A stretch of 64,000 bases of DNA, taken from positions 2,759,501-2,823,500 of the forward strand of contig JAOTOL010001646.1 in assembly GCA_034440575.1 (NCBI GenBank). The letters run 5' to 3'. The notes beneath the pieces are model-generated. The model was not told the origin of the DNA and made no database searches. It worked only from the letters and a program-made list of their open reading frames with translations. The translations under genes and the position numbers were made by a program. Origin of the DNA: Imbricaverruca yamaguchii. Taxonomy: Eukaryota; Arthropoda; Thecostraca; Neoverrucidae. Below, one piece after another: positions 10,986 through 23,463 of the stretch. Within the stretch, counting starts at the first letter, position 1. Every line of letters begins with the position of its first letter.

Positions 10986-11000
10986 TATGCATGAATGTAT

Positions 11001-11130
<130 letters not shown>

Positions 11131-12279
11131 ATCATCTTTATACATATAAAACAGGATTAAATGCGACGGTGTGCACCGCATTCATCTTCTTCTTATTAAA
11201 ACTTTCTTCTCATTGAAAGCATGATCTCTGATGATCAGCAAGATGACATAGAATATCTACAAGCGTTATAATTAGTAATACGGCATTGGCCATCTTCAGA
11301 GACTAACACAGTACGAAACACATAAATGCAAAGCAAGCCTAAATGTTATGTGATGATATATCCACAATGGTGGAGAATGCGGTATGGCATTTATAAGTTT
11401 GTCATGGCCTCACAAACTTATAAAGTGGTATGGCATTGCTGCACCAACTTTCTTTGAAAGCCCACATTTATCAAATGAAAACGGGGTCACACCTCGGTAA
11501 CATTCTGTCTTCATCGCCGCACGGCCACACCAACTTCGCAACTGATTCTCCACCTACGTATGTCCAATTTAAAGTACAACACCTCTTACTCTGAAGGCAC
11601 GATTCAAATTAAAAGGAAGCGTATATGAATATTTCGTGAAATAGGCTCATCTGACATGCAATGGTCAGAATACAAGGTACGCAATGCATAATGCGATGAA
11701 GTCATGAACAGAGCATACCGCAAGCATGAAGAACTCATGCACATTTCCGGGCGGTAGGTGTGTAACACGACTAAACACAAATACACACGAATACAGGATA
11801 AAGATGATAGAAAATAAAATAAACAGGAATACAACACGAATACTATGGGCTTATGGGCCATAATACCTATGGGCCAGGCAGACATAGATGTTACGTTGCA
11901 CTTAACGGCAATGGAAGAGTCCTGCAGGCAACAGTGAGAAGCGTGCTCGCGTGCCGGCATTGTTAGCTTTCCAGAGCTCGGCAACCCTGGCCGTCGTCCC
12001 GTGGGAAACAGATATGCTGCGCAGTGGCGGATGCGGAGCACGAATATACTCTTCAGACATATCTGCATTCGATTTCGTGGTTAATTTAAAATGTGCATTG
12101 CACTGTGCTGCGTACGCAATAATTGCATTTTCCTTCCGCAATATGCCGCCTAGTCATACGCTGGTGAGGCCATTGATTAGCTGTCTGGGAAAGGAACGAA
12201 GAAAACGTAGGGCCTGGGGCGCGTCAAGTCGCCGGTTCGCCCCACGAGGCCATGATGGTCCTGCGCATGGGAATGTGAG

Positions 12280-12965
12280 TCTAGGACAGATGTAGGTAAG
12301 GACAAAGTACGTATGGCAGATATATGTAATCAAATGTACGTACTCGCAAAAGTACGCATAGCACACATGGAAGCGAAATAATACATGTTGAAAATGTACG
12401 TATGGCAGATGTACTTAACAGCAAATGCACGCATGGTAGAGGTACATAAGCAATCGTACCAAGCGCAAATGTGTATCAGCGCAACTGTACGCATGCGCAA
12501 ATATACGTATGCGTAAATGTACGTAAGAGAAAATGTAGGTAAGCGAAAATGTATTAATCGCAAAAGTACGCAAGCACAAATGCACGTATGTGCAAATGTA
12601 CGTAAACGGAAGTACGTGCGCATAGCCAATGTAAATAAGTGTAAAGGTACATGAGCGCAAATGTACTTGAATGGCAATAATATGTCAGAGCAAATGTTTG
12701 TAAATTAAAATTTGCGTAACGGCAATGCAAGTACGTACGACAAATGTACATAAGCAAATGTACGGAACCAAATGTACGCGTTTCAAATATACTGGTTTCA
12801 AATGAACGTGTTTGAAAAGTGCGTGCTTCAAATGTACGTGTTTCAAGTGTGCATGTATGTGTGCATAAAAATGTGTCACTGTGCATCAATGGTGCAAGTG
12901 CATGTAAGCAAATGTGCGTGAGCATGCAGTAAGTGCGTGAGCACAGATATGCCTAAGCACAAAAG
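12280..12965. repeat. field of degenerate short repeats around AAATGTACGTA
   Basis: Variants of GCAAATGTACGTAAGC recur every 17-24 bases for nearly 700 bp, in one orientation, without exact periodicity. They lie in the middle of the large inverted-end element. No open frame of interest overlaps them. Confidence 0.7.
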
Positions 12966-13689
12966 TAGCATCGGAACCTATTTGTATCGTTCGCTAGGAA
13001 GTTGACAGTTGACAGTCAGTAGCATATTGGCACCACACATATGGCTGTATTCTCATCATCATGTTCGATGTTTCGGCTTTCGTGTAGGGAATGATAACCG
13101 TAGACAAGCTAACGCATGTCCGTTAGATCGTTTTAAACATGGCGCGACTGCGCTGTATAAATTTAAGGGTGGATTTGGGCAAAATAGTGCATGTACTAAC
13201 GTGCACCGGTGAATAATACAGCATTCTTCAATGTATCCAAGGACGGCCGCAAAGAGCATGGCAAGATGGAGCAAGGGCATTTAATGTGACCTCATTAAAG
13301 TTAGAAAAAAGCATTGTCCATACTGTACTATGTGCCTACATGTCAGAGCGATTAAGCTGGCATGAACGGCGTTTCGGCAGAATCACAAACGGCATGCAAA
13401 AATCATCACTTATCAGTAAAACAGCACATGGTTAATCTTGTTTGGCACCAGGCAACCGACAAACGAAAATAATGAAGTTCCGAGTCGCTATAAACATAAC
13501 ATGTGGCTTGGATACACCAAACTGTCATTTTCAGGTTACATCGTCACAAAACACATCAAATACTACGATGCTACATTGCTGTTCAGGGCTGGGTTCCTAT
13601 CCCTAATACCGATCGACTCATGTATCTTTATGTCGGCATGGTCCCTAGTCTTTTATGCAATTTGTATGCTGAAAGAATAGCCATGCTTA

Positions 13690-14290
13690 AAATCTATATA
13701 ACCTTAGGTGCGAATATTTCCTATTTTCCATCTGCATAACCTTACATGCGAATATTGCATAGACCCTATAACCTTCACTTATACTTGCTGCCGTCATGCA
13801 CATTTTGACTTCCCCATGCAGAAATTTCCGCCAGAATATGATCCCTGATCTATTGGGAGCGGTCCTGGTGATCTGGAGCCGCTGCAATGGTCTCATGGTA
13901 GTTTCTTGCTGCTCTAACATGCACATAACGTGGTGTAACCCCCTTTTTCGTTTCTGCCATCATGCACTTTTTGGTACATCCATTTGGAAATACCAGCAGA
14001 ATATGATTCCTGGATCTATGGAAGGAGGTTCTGATAAGCTGGAGCCACTGCGTGGTGGTTCCACGCTGTCCTAACGTACACATAAGGTGGTATAACTCTC
14101 TTTTACTTGCACCCGTGACGCCGTCAGACATTTTTGGCATCTCCATGTGGCAATCCCGCCAGAATAAGATCCCTGATGCATTGGAAGAGGCCCTAATGAT
14201 CTGGAGCCACCGGGATGGTTTCATGGTGGTATCACGGTGTCCTGAGTGATATGCAATGTTGCAAAACCATCCGGTTCCCCGTTTGGTGAA
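13690..14290 (-). repeat. 166-bp subterminal repeats, minus orientation
   Basis: Three units of the repeat described at 9849-10985 occur as reverse complements, starting near 14190, 14030 and 13865. Together with the plus-strand block they form the inverted arms of the large element. Confidence 0.8.
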
Positions 14291-14640
14291 TGAATAGTTT
14301 ACTGTGACTGTTTGTGACGTCATCAAAACGTTGCATGCATATCAAGTTGTATCTTTGAACATTGTGATATGCTTCCCTATATGCGGCACATTCGGCTACA
14401 TATCTAGTGTAAACAATACACGGCATAGAGTAAAGCAGTATCGAATTTTTTTTTGTCAACCGGAAGTACTCCTCTAGGAGGAAAAGGTGACCGTTCAGGT
14501 GGGATGAGTGGACTCCACCCCCTCAAATTTTCCCGCCAAAGACGCTCCACGGGTACTTTCGTAGTGACACCCCTGCAAGATGTCCCCCCCCCACTCAGAG
14601 GTGCTCCTATTACAATTACTGGATACGCCCCTAAGTGTTA

Positions 14641-17468
14641 TATTAATATTAATAAATAATGAATATAATCAATCCTGGTTCTTGAAGTTAGGATGTGCAT
14701 TCATTGCATGATGTGGTTTTTACTTACATGATGTGGTTATTTCTCCTTACTTTCATAGACCAATATTAGCACATACAGGAAACTTTATAATAATGTAAAA
14801 TATTATATAGTGCAGCATGAACCAATACCCCTAACCATCAGCATCTGTATGAGCAGGTTAAAAATGGGCCTACTCTGGGATTAAAACCACCCACAGCTGG
14901 CATGGAAGGTGAAAGCCCTGACCAACCATGCCAATGGTCCAGATAGCATTTGCAGGAACACAATGTAGAGCATGCCAACTGGAGAGGGTACAGAAATTCA
15001 CATTTCAGAATCACATCACTCCAGTTTTGTTGCCTTGCCAATCTCTGGCAAGATGGGATATTATCTGAATGGGATATCAAACTGATGAGCAACTTTTTCA
15101 CAGATGCAATGTTGGAAAACAGGCATCTGAAGCATATTGTCTCTATAAGTGTGCAGAGACATTAAGCATGGTTGCTACACTCTGTAGGTACCATCTGTAT
15201 ATCTGGTCATTACATACTACCTAATGTTTATTGTTTGTGTGGTGTGAAGATGTCAGGAGTATCAAGTATGGGTGTGTAAGCTTGGTTTACATTGATTTAA
15301 TATACTTTTCTTGTCATTTCATTTGCTGTTGGCCAGAAAATTCACTTTTAACTCTATCCTCCACCAATTTAATCATAGTGCCAATTTGTTATCCTGCAGT
15401 CATGTGTCAGCTGCCACATGATTAGGTATCTAGAGTGAGAGCAGTCTTGACATCAATCAGAAAGTGTATTGTTATTTGCTGATATTCATACATTTATTTG
15501 TACTTAATTCAGCAATGTCCTTGCCAAGACCTGTTTTGTGATGGCAATTGCTGTGAAAATTAGAATTGATGATCACTTCTAATTTATACTGATCATCATG
15601 CCAGTCTGCTGCATCTGCTTCATGACTTCTTCAGTTGTTCTCCCCAAAAAAAAAAATAACTAAAACTGCTGCATCTTGTTCCTGAATGGCAGCAAAAATC
15701 TTCCAATTGCTGCTGTAAAATTGGAAAACTCCCATAGGAATGCCCCTGGTGTGCCCATTGTATCCACTCCTCCGATGTAGTAGGGCTGAAGGCAGCAGGC
15801 TGTGGAGATATAATTATCTTCTGACATCTAACATCCATCACCACATGGAATTACATGCCTGGAAATCCAGCTACACTGGAAGGTCCAGGTAGAGTTGTTT
15901 GGAAATCTTCCAAAGCTCCATGGTCTGCAGTGGGTTTCTGAGGGGCTTTTCAAACATAAATCATAATTGCCTGATTTGAGCACATGATAGCATATCACAG
16001 TAGTAGCTGTGCCTCAAATACTTTCAGGACATGTAAGCCCTTGTAGCGATCCTCATTAGGTCAATTAGTTTTTGACAATTTTAGTCTACTTCCTCCTCAT
16101 GTGTCTTTGCATGATCCATGATAACTGATTGTCTGGAAAAAGTCTGCATATCTTGTGTATGGTGTGTGTGTACCTAGGCACCATGGAAATGGTGCATAAC
16201 TGCCAAGGTTACACTCCATCTTTTATGGTGTATGGATGGTGTGTTACAGGCCAATGCTACAACATGGTAGGCTGAGGTTACACATCATATACATGGTGTA
16301 TAACAGACAATATTATACACAATTTGTAAAGTGTAGTACCACAATGTGCAAACACACCTGACCTACACTGGCCTAATGTCCTCTTCAATGTTTTTGTTTG
16401 TTTGTTCTCATGTACTTGTTTCTAAAAATTTCCAATAGAAATTAAAGGGAGCATCCTGTAATCACAGGGAGCTTCCTGTAGTCTCAGGAGGGCCCTATAG
16501 GAGGTATGTAGTCTCAGGCCTCACACAGCCAAAGAGGGCCTTCCCAATGTGGCTCTTTGACAAGGGATGTCAGGCCCCCTTGTTATTGTAATGTGACTGG
16601 TACACTGCCCCCTCACCTATTGTGTTGCTCTTGGGTTACCTTGATGGCCTGACCATATGGACACAATTAATTTGATGTTGCAGGGATGCCTTCACAATCA
16701 GGACAAAGATGATGGCTGATTTCTTCTAGCTCCGAGAATAACATTTTGCAATGGAGACAGCAAGAAAGCCTGTGATCACATGTAAGCCTGCTAATAGTAT
16801 ACATGTGTGTGAATATATGTTATGGGTTTCCTGAGATGTGTTTATAAAAATATAATGATGTTGCAATCCTTGGATGGTGTTGAGCAATTTTTAGCCTTCA
16901 TTTACCAACCACATTTTGCTACTTTTCTCATCCAAGGGGTAACTGCCATTCCATACAGCTTTGCACCTGATTGGGACAGAGCTATTGGGCACAAATGCTG
17001 TACATTTCACATCTCAGGATGAATTCAGTGATGCATAATATTTGTGTGTTTGTTATCCCATTGAGTCCTCAGGACAGGTAAGACTTCCAGAAAAGTTTGG
17101 TGTTAATGTTATAGTGGAACTATGCACCAAATCTGTTTAAGACAGGACAGGAACTGTGAACTAAGGACTAAGGGGTGATGTGATTGTTGAAGTATATTCC
17201 AATCCAGCATCATTACAGGTCTGAAAATGGTTCCAATTAGATCAACACCACTGAGTACATACCAGGCTTCTGATACAATGACTTGTAGAACCTTTGCATT
17301 TCTTTGTAGTTTCTGAGGTATGCATTGATGATGAACATTCATCTCAGTCATGTTAATGTTGCACAGCGTTTTTATTTGTAAAATAGCCATCTGCAGCCAG
17401 TTGGGCCACTGACCTCACTTGACCTTGAAAATATAATTGACATGACCTCACCACTGATAAGGTATGCA
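14641..17468. other. intergenic, AT-rich, no gene recognised
   Basis: I see no protein-like frame, exon or named repeat. Short GTGTAT/ATGGTGT-rich stretches lie near 16140-16340. The unfound first TRAPPC10 exon could be here or in the large element to the left. Confidence 0.4.
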
Positions 17469-17620
17469 AGGGGCGGGATGGCCGAGTGGTTAAGGTGTCG
17501 GCTATGGGTACCAAAGGTCCGGGTTGACTTAGCCATCAGTTTCCCAATCCCCGGCTCACCGGGAAACATTGTGGGCGGCGCTGCCGTGAATGTGCATAAA
17601 GTTCCATAACCAATAAACAA
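17469..17620 (+). mobile_element. SINE family 1 copy (diverged)
   Basis: The tRNA-like head has A box TGGCCGAGTGGTTAAGG. A damaged B box lies near 17519 (GGTCCGGGTTGACTTA). The body CCCAATCCCCGGCTCACCGG and the tail GCCGTGAATGTGCATAAAG ... AATAAAC follow. Confidence 0.8.
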
Positions 17621-18452
17621 GATATGGTATGCAACATGACATGGTTCTTATTTTAGGCAATGCAACAAAATTCCTAAGGATATACCGAGTGTCACGCCAA
17701 ACTGCAACATAGTGGCAGCTGTTCGCCGTTTTCCGGTGGTTGCGATAAATTTCCCATAGTATGTTGTTGATAGTTGTTCCAAGTGAATGGAGTATCTCAG
17801 GATTGTCTGATTACTCGCAAATTGATGAGAAAGGTAGCTTCTCATCAGTAATGCCAGACATCTATATGACCGACGCAGTTGATGCATCCATAAATTTCAA
17901 TTCAGTAATGTCACATATATAATTTACTTCAGGATGCATCATAATTATTCAAAATACCTAGTATACTTCAGGGTGGGGTATTTCAGATTTCATGACCATT
18001 GGATTCGAGCGACGTGCCAGGATCAGGTGATGTAAGGGTATTGTTGGTTTATGCAGTTGTTACAAGTGAAACAGCCATTGCTCAGAGTGACTCATGTCAT
18101 ATCTCCACTTCTTTGATTAGTTACATTTTAGCTGAATGGGTGGTGTTCACCGAACAACATTCGTGACTTACAATTAATCCGTGATGTTTAGCATTAAAAA
18201 ATGCAGGTCGCCAAGTGACAACTGTTTTGTGTTTTCACATATTCATTTTGTGCCTTTCACGGGAAAATCTTGGGTGGTTTCAATAGCTCTAGAGTGTCAG
18301 CACCTCCTATGTGCAACACATTCGTAATCACACCGCAATCCCAAATCACGTACTTTCCGTACTGCATGGAAGTAATTGTGGTGCCCAGCCGATTTCAGTT
18401 TGGAATTCAACGAATCGCCTGTGTGTTTTGGAGCTACATGACCAATGTAGTT

Positions 18453-18627
18453 GGGGCGGGGTTGGCCGAGTGGTTAAGGTGTTGGGCTCTGGGTACCAAA
18501 GGTCCCGGGTTCGACTCTAGCGCCGCTCGGGACATTTCCCAATTCCGCGACCCACCGGCGAAACATTGTGTGCGGCGCCGTTAGCCGTGAATGTGCATAA
18601 AGTGTGCCGTGAACCACCCAATAAACG
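18453..18627 (+). mobile_element. SINE family 1 copy (full length)
   Basis: The A box is TGGCCGAGTGG and the B box GGGTTCGACTC, as in a class II (Ser/Leu-like) tRNA head. The family body follows and the tail TGAACCACCCAATAAAC. It interrupts another repeat: GACCAATGTAGT precedes it and ACTGATGTAGTCGATGCGCC follows, so ATGTAGT is probably the target duplication. The interrupted repeat recurs near 51150. Confidence 0.85.
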
Positions 18628-18739
18628 GACTGATGTAGTCGATGCGCCCTAAAGCCCATATAACTAACACCATTAGTTATGGGCGCTAAATGACCACACC
18701 TGGTGAGCCCTAAATCAAATAACCAAAATAACTAACCAG

Positions 18740-18969
18740 TCGCCTGTGCGGTAGACGACGGCGAGCAGCAGGTGTTCCAGCTGCTGCAGAACGGCCTGGT
18801 GCACGGCGTGCCGCAGGAGTCGGTTGAGTGGCGGCGCAGCTACGGCCGGCCGCCGCGGAACGTGACGCTCGAGGCCGGCTTCGAGCCGTTCTCGGAGGCG
18901 CTGCTCAGGGACGACATGACGACGCTGGTGCACCGGCCGTGTCTGCACACGTTCTGGACCGACTGTCCG
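18740..18969 (+). CDS. TRAPPC10: TRAPPC10 exon a
   Basis: The acceptor is AACCAG at 18739 and the donor CCG/GTGCGT. The exon completes a codon whose first base comes from an upstream exon that I did not find, then reads ACAVDDGEQQVFQLL. It continues ESVEWRRSYGRPPRNVTLEA and ends HTFWTDCP, phase 0. The family motif here is EPMEWRRSYGRAPK ... YWTECC. The last eight exonic bases and the donor are copied tandemly into the intron. Confidence 0.93.
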
Positions 18970-19485
18970 GTGCGTGGTCCGCTGGCAGCGTCGGCCGTGC
19001 CTGTTGACCTGAACGTACTGTCCGGTGCGTGGTCCGCGGTAGCGTCGGCCGTGCCTGCGGACCTGAACGTACTGTCCGGTGCGTGGTCCGCCGGTAGCGT
19101 CGGCCGTGTCTGTGGACCTGAACGTACTGTCCGGTGCGTGGTCCGCGTCAGCGTCGGCCGTGTCTGTGGACCTGGACGTACTGTCCGGTGCGTGGTCCGC
19201 CGGTAGCGTCGGCCGTGCCTGTGGACCTGAACGTACTGTCCGGTGCGTGGTCCGTCGGTAGCGTCGGCCGTGTCTGTGGACCTTAACGTACTGTTCGGTG
19301 CGTGGTCCGCCGGTAGCGTCGGCCGTGTCTGTGGACCTGAACGTACTGTCCGGTGCGTGGTCCGCGGTAGCGTCGGCCGTGTCTGTGGACCTGAACGTAC
19401 TGTCCGGTGCGTGGTCCGCCGGTAGCGTCGGCCGCGTCTGTGGACCTGAACGTACTGTCCAGTGCGTGTTCCGCTGGTTGTGACG
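18961..19485 (+). repeat. 55-bp minisatellite containing the exon a donor
   Basis: About ten units of 54-58 bp run from the last exonic bases into the intron. Each carries ACTGTCCG/GTGCGTGGTCC, identical to the real exon/intron junction except in two units (TGTTCG and TGTCCAG). The rest of the unit is intronic (AGCGTCGGCCGTGTCTGTGG, ACCTGAACGT). Lack of stops in several frames makes long false ORFs on both strands. Confidence 0.95.
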
Positions 19486-19970
19486 GCCACATCCGGACAC
19501 CCGAACCGACCGTGCGGTCCGTTTCCATGCTATAGCGAACCTGCTTAGCGAATTTACTGACTGCTCGTGCACTGTCAGCTAATGTCGGCACCGTGAGAGA
19601 AGGCCACACTTCTCTCTTATCCAGTGTTTGAAGCGTGGGGAGCGATAGCTCGCCTCCTGTCCCCAATGGCGTCCCATGCTCGTTGACGAAATGCTTCTCC
19701 TGTGTACGTTTTCCTCTGCACTGCCATTGGTCATGCTTTCTGCTTTTGATGTCATCCAACATATTGCTGGCGCCGCTCGGACTGTCTTTGCGCTGTTGCG
19801 ACTTTGCACTGCCCTGCCGTTTTTCGTCCGTCGTATTGTTGCTATCCGTTGATGCAGCCTTCGCGCCGTGGTGTGTTGGGTTTATCCTGCCGTGTCCGAT
19901 GTGGCCTGCGATGCCATTCGTGACCGACCGTGCCCGTGCTTACCCCTCCCTCCCCTCCCCTTCCGACCAG
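19486..19970 (+). other. TRAPPC10 intron a, remainder
   Basis: Unique sequence with no gene recognised. It ends in a pyrimidine-rich acceptor (CCCTCCCCTTCCGACCAG). Confidence 0.6.
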
Positions 19971-20167
19971 GACATCGAGGCGTACAAGTCGTCGACGCGC
20001 GAGTCGCTGCAGAGCTGGCTGTCGACGCTGCGTGCGCACAACGTGCTGGACTGGCTGGTGGTGGTGGTCGAGTCGGCCGACATGCGCAGCAAGGCCAACA
20101 AGCTGCTGCCGCGCTCCTCGGTGCTCGACAAGGTCAAGGCCGACATCAACAGCAAGCACGGCGACAG
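19971..20167 (+). CDS. TRAPPC10: TRAPPC10 exon b
   Basis: The acceptor is GACCAG and the donor GACAG/GTGCGT. It reads DIEAYKSSTRESLQSWL, then DWLVVVVESADMR and KLLPRSSVLDKVKADI, ending SKHGD plus two bases of an Arg codon. It matches the TRAPPC10 stretch with DWLIVIVE and ILPRTSIVDKIRNDF. No tandem array borders it. Confidence 0.95.
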
Positions 20168-21845
20168 GTGCGTGACCCGCCTGTGCCGGCAGGCGACGGG
20201 GGCGTGCGACTCTCGACACAGACGTGTTGCCGACTCAGCTTTTGGAGACATTAGAATACTCACCTGTAGATATCGCTTTGCCGGAATCACAGTCGGAGCC
20301 TCGCTGTTACCCCTGGCCTCTCCAGTTTACCTATTTTATAGCAGCAAAACAAACGACACCGTTCTACTTCTCATGGTGCCAGTCAAATATCCAGTGTCCC
20401 GGATTTGTATACCTCGTATCCATCGGCGCCTTTCTGGGCCAGATTAGGTGTCGAAGTTCCCCTGAGAGGCTGAGAACACAAGTTTGTAAGCCAAGGGGTT
20501 CGTGTTCGAGGTTCGCATTGGATAGTGCTGTGGTGGCATATAGTTCGTAGGTAAAACGTTCGTATTGCCAAGAGTTCGTATAAGCCAATAATGGTCGTGA
20601 GAGAGTTCTTACTATTAGAAGAACCCACGTTAGAAGAGCATGTAGACTGCATGTTGCATGTGTCGTTAGAAGAACATGTAGACTGCGTGTTATGAACTAA
20701 GTTTCTTAAGCAAAATTTCGTATTACATAATGTTCGTATTGAACTAGGTTTGTAAAGTCAAGGTCTCGCATGTGTATAGATTCGCAAATATAAATAGGTA
20801 ATTTGAAGTCATGAAGTATAAGGCACTGAAGCGTGAACTTAATATGTTTGAGGTTGTAAGTTTGAGGCCTGTAAACACAAATTCGGTAAGGATATGGTTT
20901 GGAAATATGCTAGTAAGACTGTACAATGAACATAACAATTTATCTGTAAATAGGTACAACCAAGAATAATCTGATCTTGTCGACTTACCTTCGGAACAAC
21001 TAAATTACAATGCAGAAGTACAAGATATCAACACACGTACCTACCCGCCTGATACCAAAGGCGAACCTAGCAGACCGTCTTGGTGGAGGTGGGAAAACGG
21101 TATTGTGATCGAAGATCGAATACAATGTGCAAATTCCGAAAACCACGGATTTGGGGCGATACGAAACTAAGGAAGGCTGGTTAGACAGAATGTTGCACCA
21201 ACATTGTCGTTATGAATGTGGCCGGATTTCGAAGAATGAGTGTGGTGGAGAATTGCTCTTTTTAACCCAGTCATCTTGTCCTTAGCCCGTTCGGGATCAT
21301 CTCGCCTTGCACCTAGATCACTACAGAATGCAATAAATGGCACCAGGGCACCTTAGCTGACCAGGGCGTGCCCCATAGTCAACTGACGAACGTACAACCA
21401 GCTGAATAGCTCATATGATGTCTTGCAAGTCGAGTGATAATTCTTCAAGACATGGCTAATGCTCGCGCGCGCGCACGCTACTGTGCCAATGGCTCTTTTG
21501 TGCTCCAAAAAAACTCCGTCAATGTATTCGTGTGTGCTGATTCAGGGTGTACTGCGCTTGTTGGAGGTGCACTAACATCGACGTGATGAATCGAAATATC
21601 AACGGTGGCGTCTCGGAGCTTGGAAGAGCCGTCAATCGGTACTTCTAAAATGTGTGTGTGTGTGCCACGTTCTGAGTGACATTACCTTTTGCCTCCCTCC
21701 CCTCCCTGTCACCTTTACTGAGACGCGTTTATTCCTCGGGTAATCCGAGGCCGACCTTAGTGAATTGCTCCGCAGTTGCACGCATCCAACATTGACCCCG
21801 ACTGGACCGCGCCGCGGCAGTTGAGGTTGCACTGCTCTCCGCCAG
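20168..21845 (+). other. TRAPPC10 intron b
   Basis: No gene is seen. Between about 20480 and 20960 the octamer GTTCGTAT and variants recur irregularly (as in AAACGTTCGTATTGCC). AGAAGAACATGTAGACTGC-like text is repeated at about 20630 and 20667. A CGCGCGCGCGC run lies near 21466. Confidence 0.5.
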
Positions 21846-21988
21846 ATGTCTCACCTTGCTGGACCCCTCCAAGTCGGACTCGCGCTCCGCCGGATCGCTG
21901 CAGCACCTGCTGACCAAGCTGCGCCACTTCCTGCTGATCGGCTTCAATCGCGTGCTGGTGCGCTTCGAGGACACCATGCGGAGCCAGC
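21846..21988 (+). CDS. TRAPPC10: TRAPPC10 exon c
   Basis: The first base completes AGA (Arg) from exon b. The exon reads CLTLLDPSKSDSRSAG, LQHLLTKLRHFLLIGFNRVL and RFEDTMRSQ, and leaves one C for a split Arg codon before GTGAGT. It matches the family text FLTKLRTLLLMSF ... KFEDDMRTLRE. Confidence 0.95.
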
Positions 21989-22924
21989 GTGAGTGTGCCG
22001 GCCGGTGCCGCCCGTGCGCTGCGGAGCGCCACTGTCCGGGCCGTGACCGGGGCTGGATTTACATATTGGGATCTTAGATGTGGAGATAGCGAATTGTGGT
22101 CTTGCGGTTTGGAAAGGATCCTTGTCGTTATCTATGTGGCATCGTAACTTTTTATACTTCCCAATGAGTTTATTTTTTAACATTGCATTAATGCGCAGTA
22201 CGTTTGGTCGTGAAACGTGATTATGCAGACATGCAGCAAACATGCCCTAAAGCCGAAATAACCGACGAGAAGGTGACAACGTGATGGAGGGGATTATATT
22301 CGGGATCAAAAGAGCCAGAGGAAGATAATTTTCCACCCATGGTTGTGACTGCCTGCTGAAACCCTGACAAGCGATATAGTTCAAGTCTTCCTTTCTCTGC
22401 TCTGACCTTTATTTGGATTTTATTATAACATCTTTGAAGGCTAGGAACAATTTGTGCAGGCCAATTCACTGGTTTATATGGGTCTATTTCATGTTTACTA
22501 TTATTTGCATTGTGAGTATAATGCTTGTTGGTCTGTGTTTTCCAACATCTCCACCCTAGCTGCAATACTGGGGCAGCCTATAACCTCACCCCAAAAGGTC
22601 GGCAGTAATTTTCAGCATCCTCATTTCGGCTCTCGCTTTAAGTCTCGAAGTCTTGCCAAGTGCATCTATCACACAGTTTTCCTGTGTCGTTGCCGTGATA
22701 ATAACTTAGTACCTAAGTGACTACGAGTGAGGGCAGTATTCTCCACAGAAAGCCGACAATATTTATGAAAATGGCCTCTTCCGTGTCCTCTTCCGTGAAC
22801 GTCTACGGTACTGCAGGCGAGAACGTGCCGTCCTTGGGTGGGAGATGCAGAGCCTCCCCAGCCCTCCCCAGCGAGATCTGTCACCAGATCCCTTCAACAC
22901 CGTGACGTCAACCGTGGTCGTTGT

Positions 22925-23251
22925 CAGGCGCGCACCCAGGATTTTTCCATGGGGGGGGGGGGCGGACCGAAAAGTGCATTTGGCCGGCTCCAAAAGGTCA
23001 CTGCGGTCCGGGGCACACTAGGTTTGTTAACGGGGGACGGGGGGGGGGGGAATCGCCAAAGGGGCAGTTTTGGGCCCAAAGGGCACCTTTGGCACAGGCG
23101 GGGCACATCAGGCAGGTGATTTTTGGGCTGAATTTGAGACATTCCAGCCAAGAGGGCACTTTTCGATCAAAAGGGCACTTTTGGCCAAAAGGACACTTTG
23201 GTCTCATGGGGAGGGCCCGGGCCCCCTGGCTCCCCCTCCGGTGCGCCTATG
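22925..23251. mobile_element. hAT-like MITE with 8-bp target duplication
   Basis: The ends are CAGGCGCGCACCCAGG and, as reverse complement, CATAGGCGCACCGGAGG. They are flanked by GTCGTTGT (22917-22924) and GTCGTCGT (23252-23259), which match at seven of eight bases. An 8-bp duplication is the hAT signature. The 327-bp inside holds G runs (12-13 G) and AAAAGGGCACTTTTGGCC-type short repeats, with no coding capacity. It lies in TRAPPC10 intron c. Confidence 0.85.
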
Positions 23252-23463
23252 GTCGTCGTCAACGACCACGAGAATGGCGAGTCTCCAAGTGCCGACAACG
23301 GCGGAAGTTTGACCCACTTCTACGGGAGCGCGCTGGTGCTGGAACGGAGCCCCACAGGCCCGTCATCAAGAACGCTGCCGTCGACCTCAGCCAGCACCTC
23401 GTCTCGGCCGGCCAGACGAGTGTCCCAGAGCTTGGTCTGGGTCTCTTTCATATACCAAAATAA

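Noticed and set aside
18453..18540. tRNA-Ser/Leu gene
   Set aside because: The head is tRNA-like, but the same sequence recurs with a fixed non-tRNA body and tail at several places, which makes it a SINE.
18715..19762. Minus-strand frames of 159-285 codons opposite exon a and its array
   Set aside because: They are shadow frames of exon a and the 55-bp repeat (HGRRYRRTTHRTV-type repetition).
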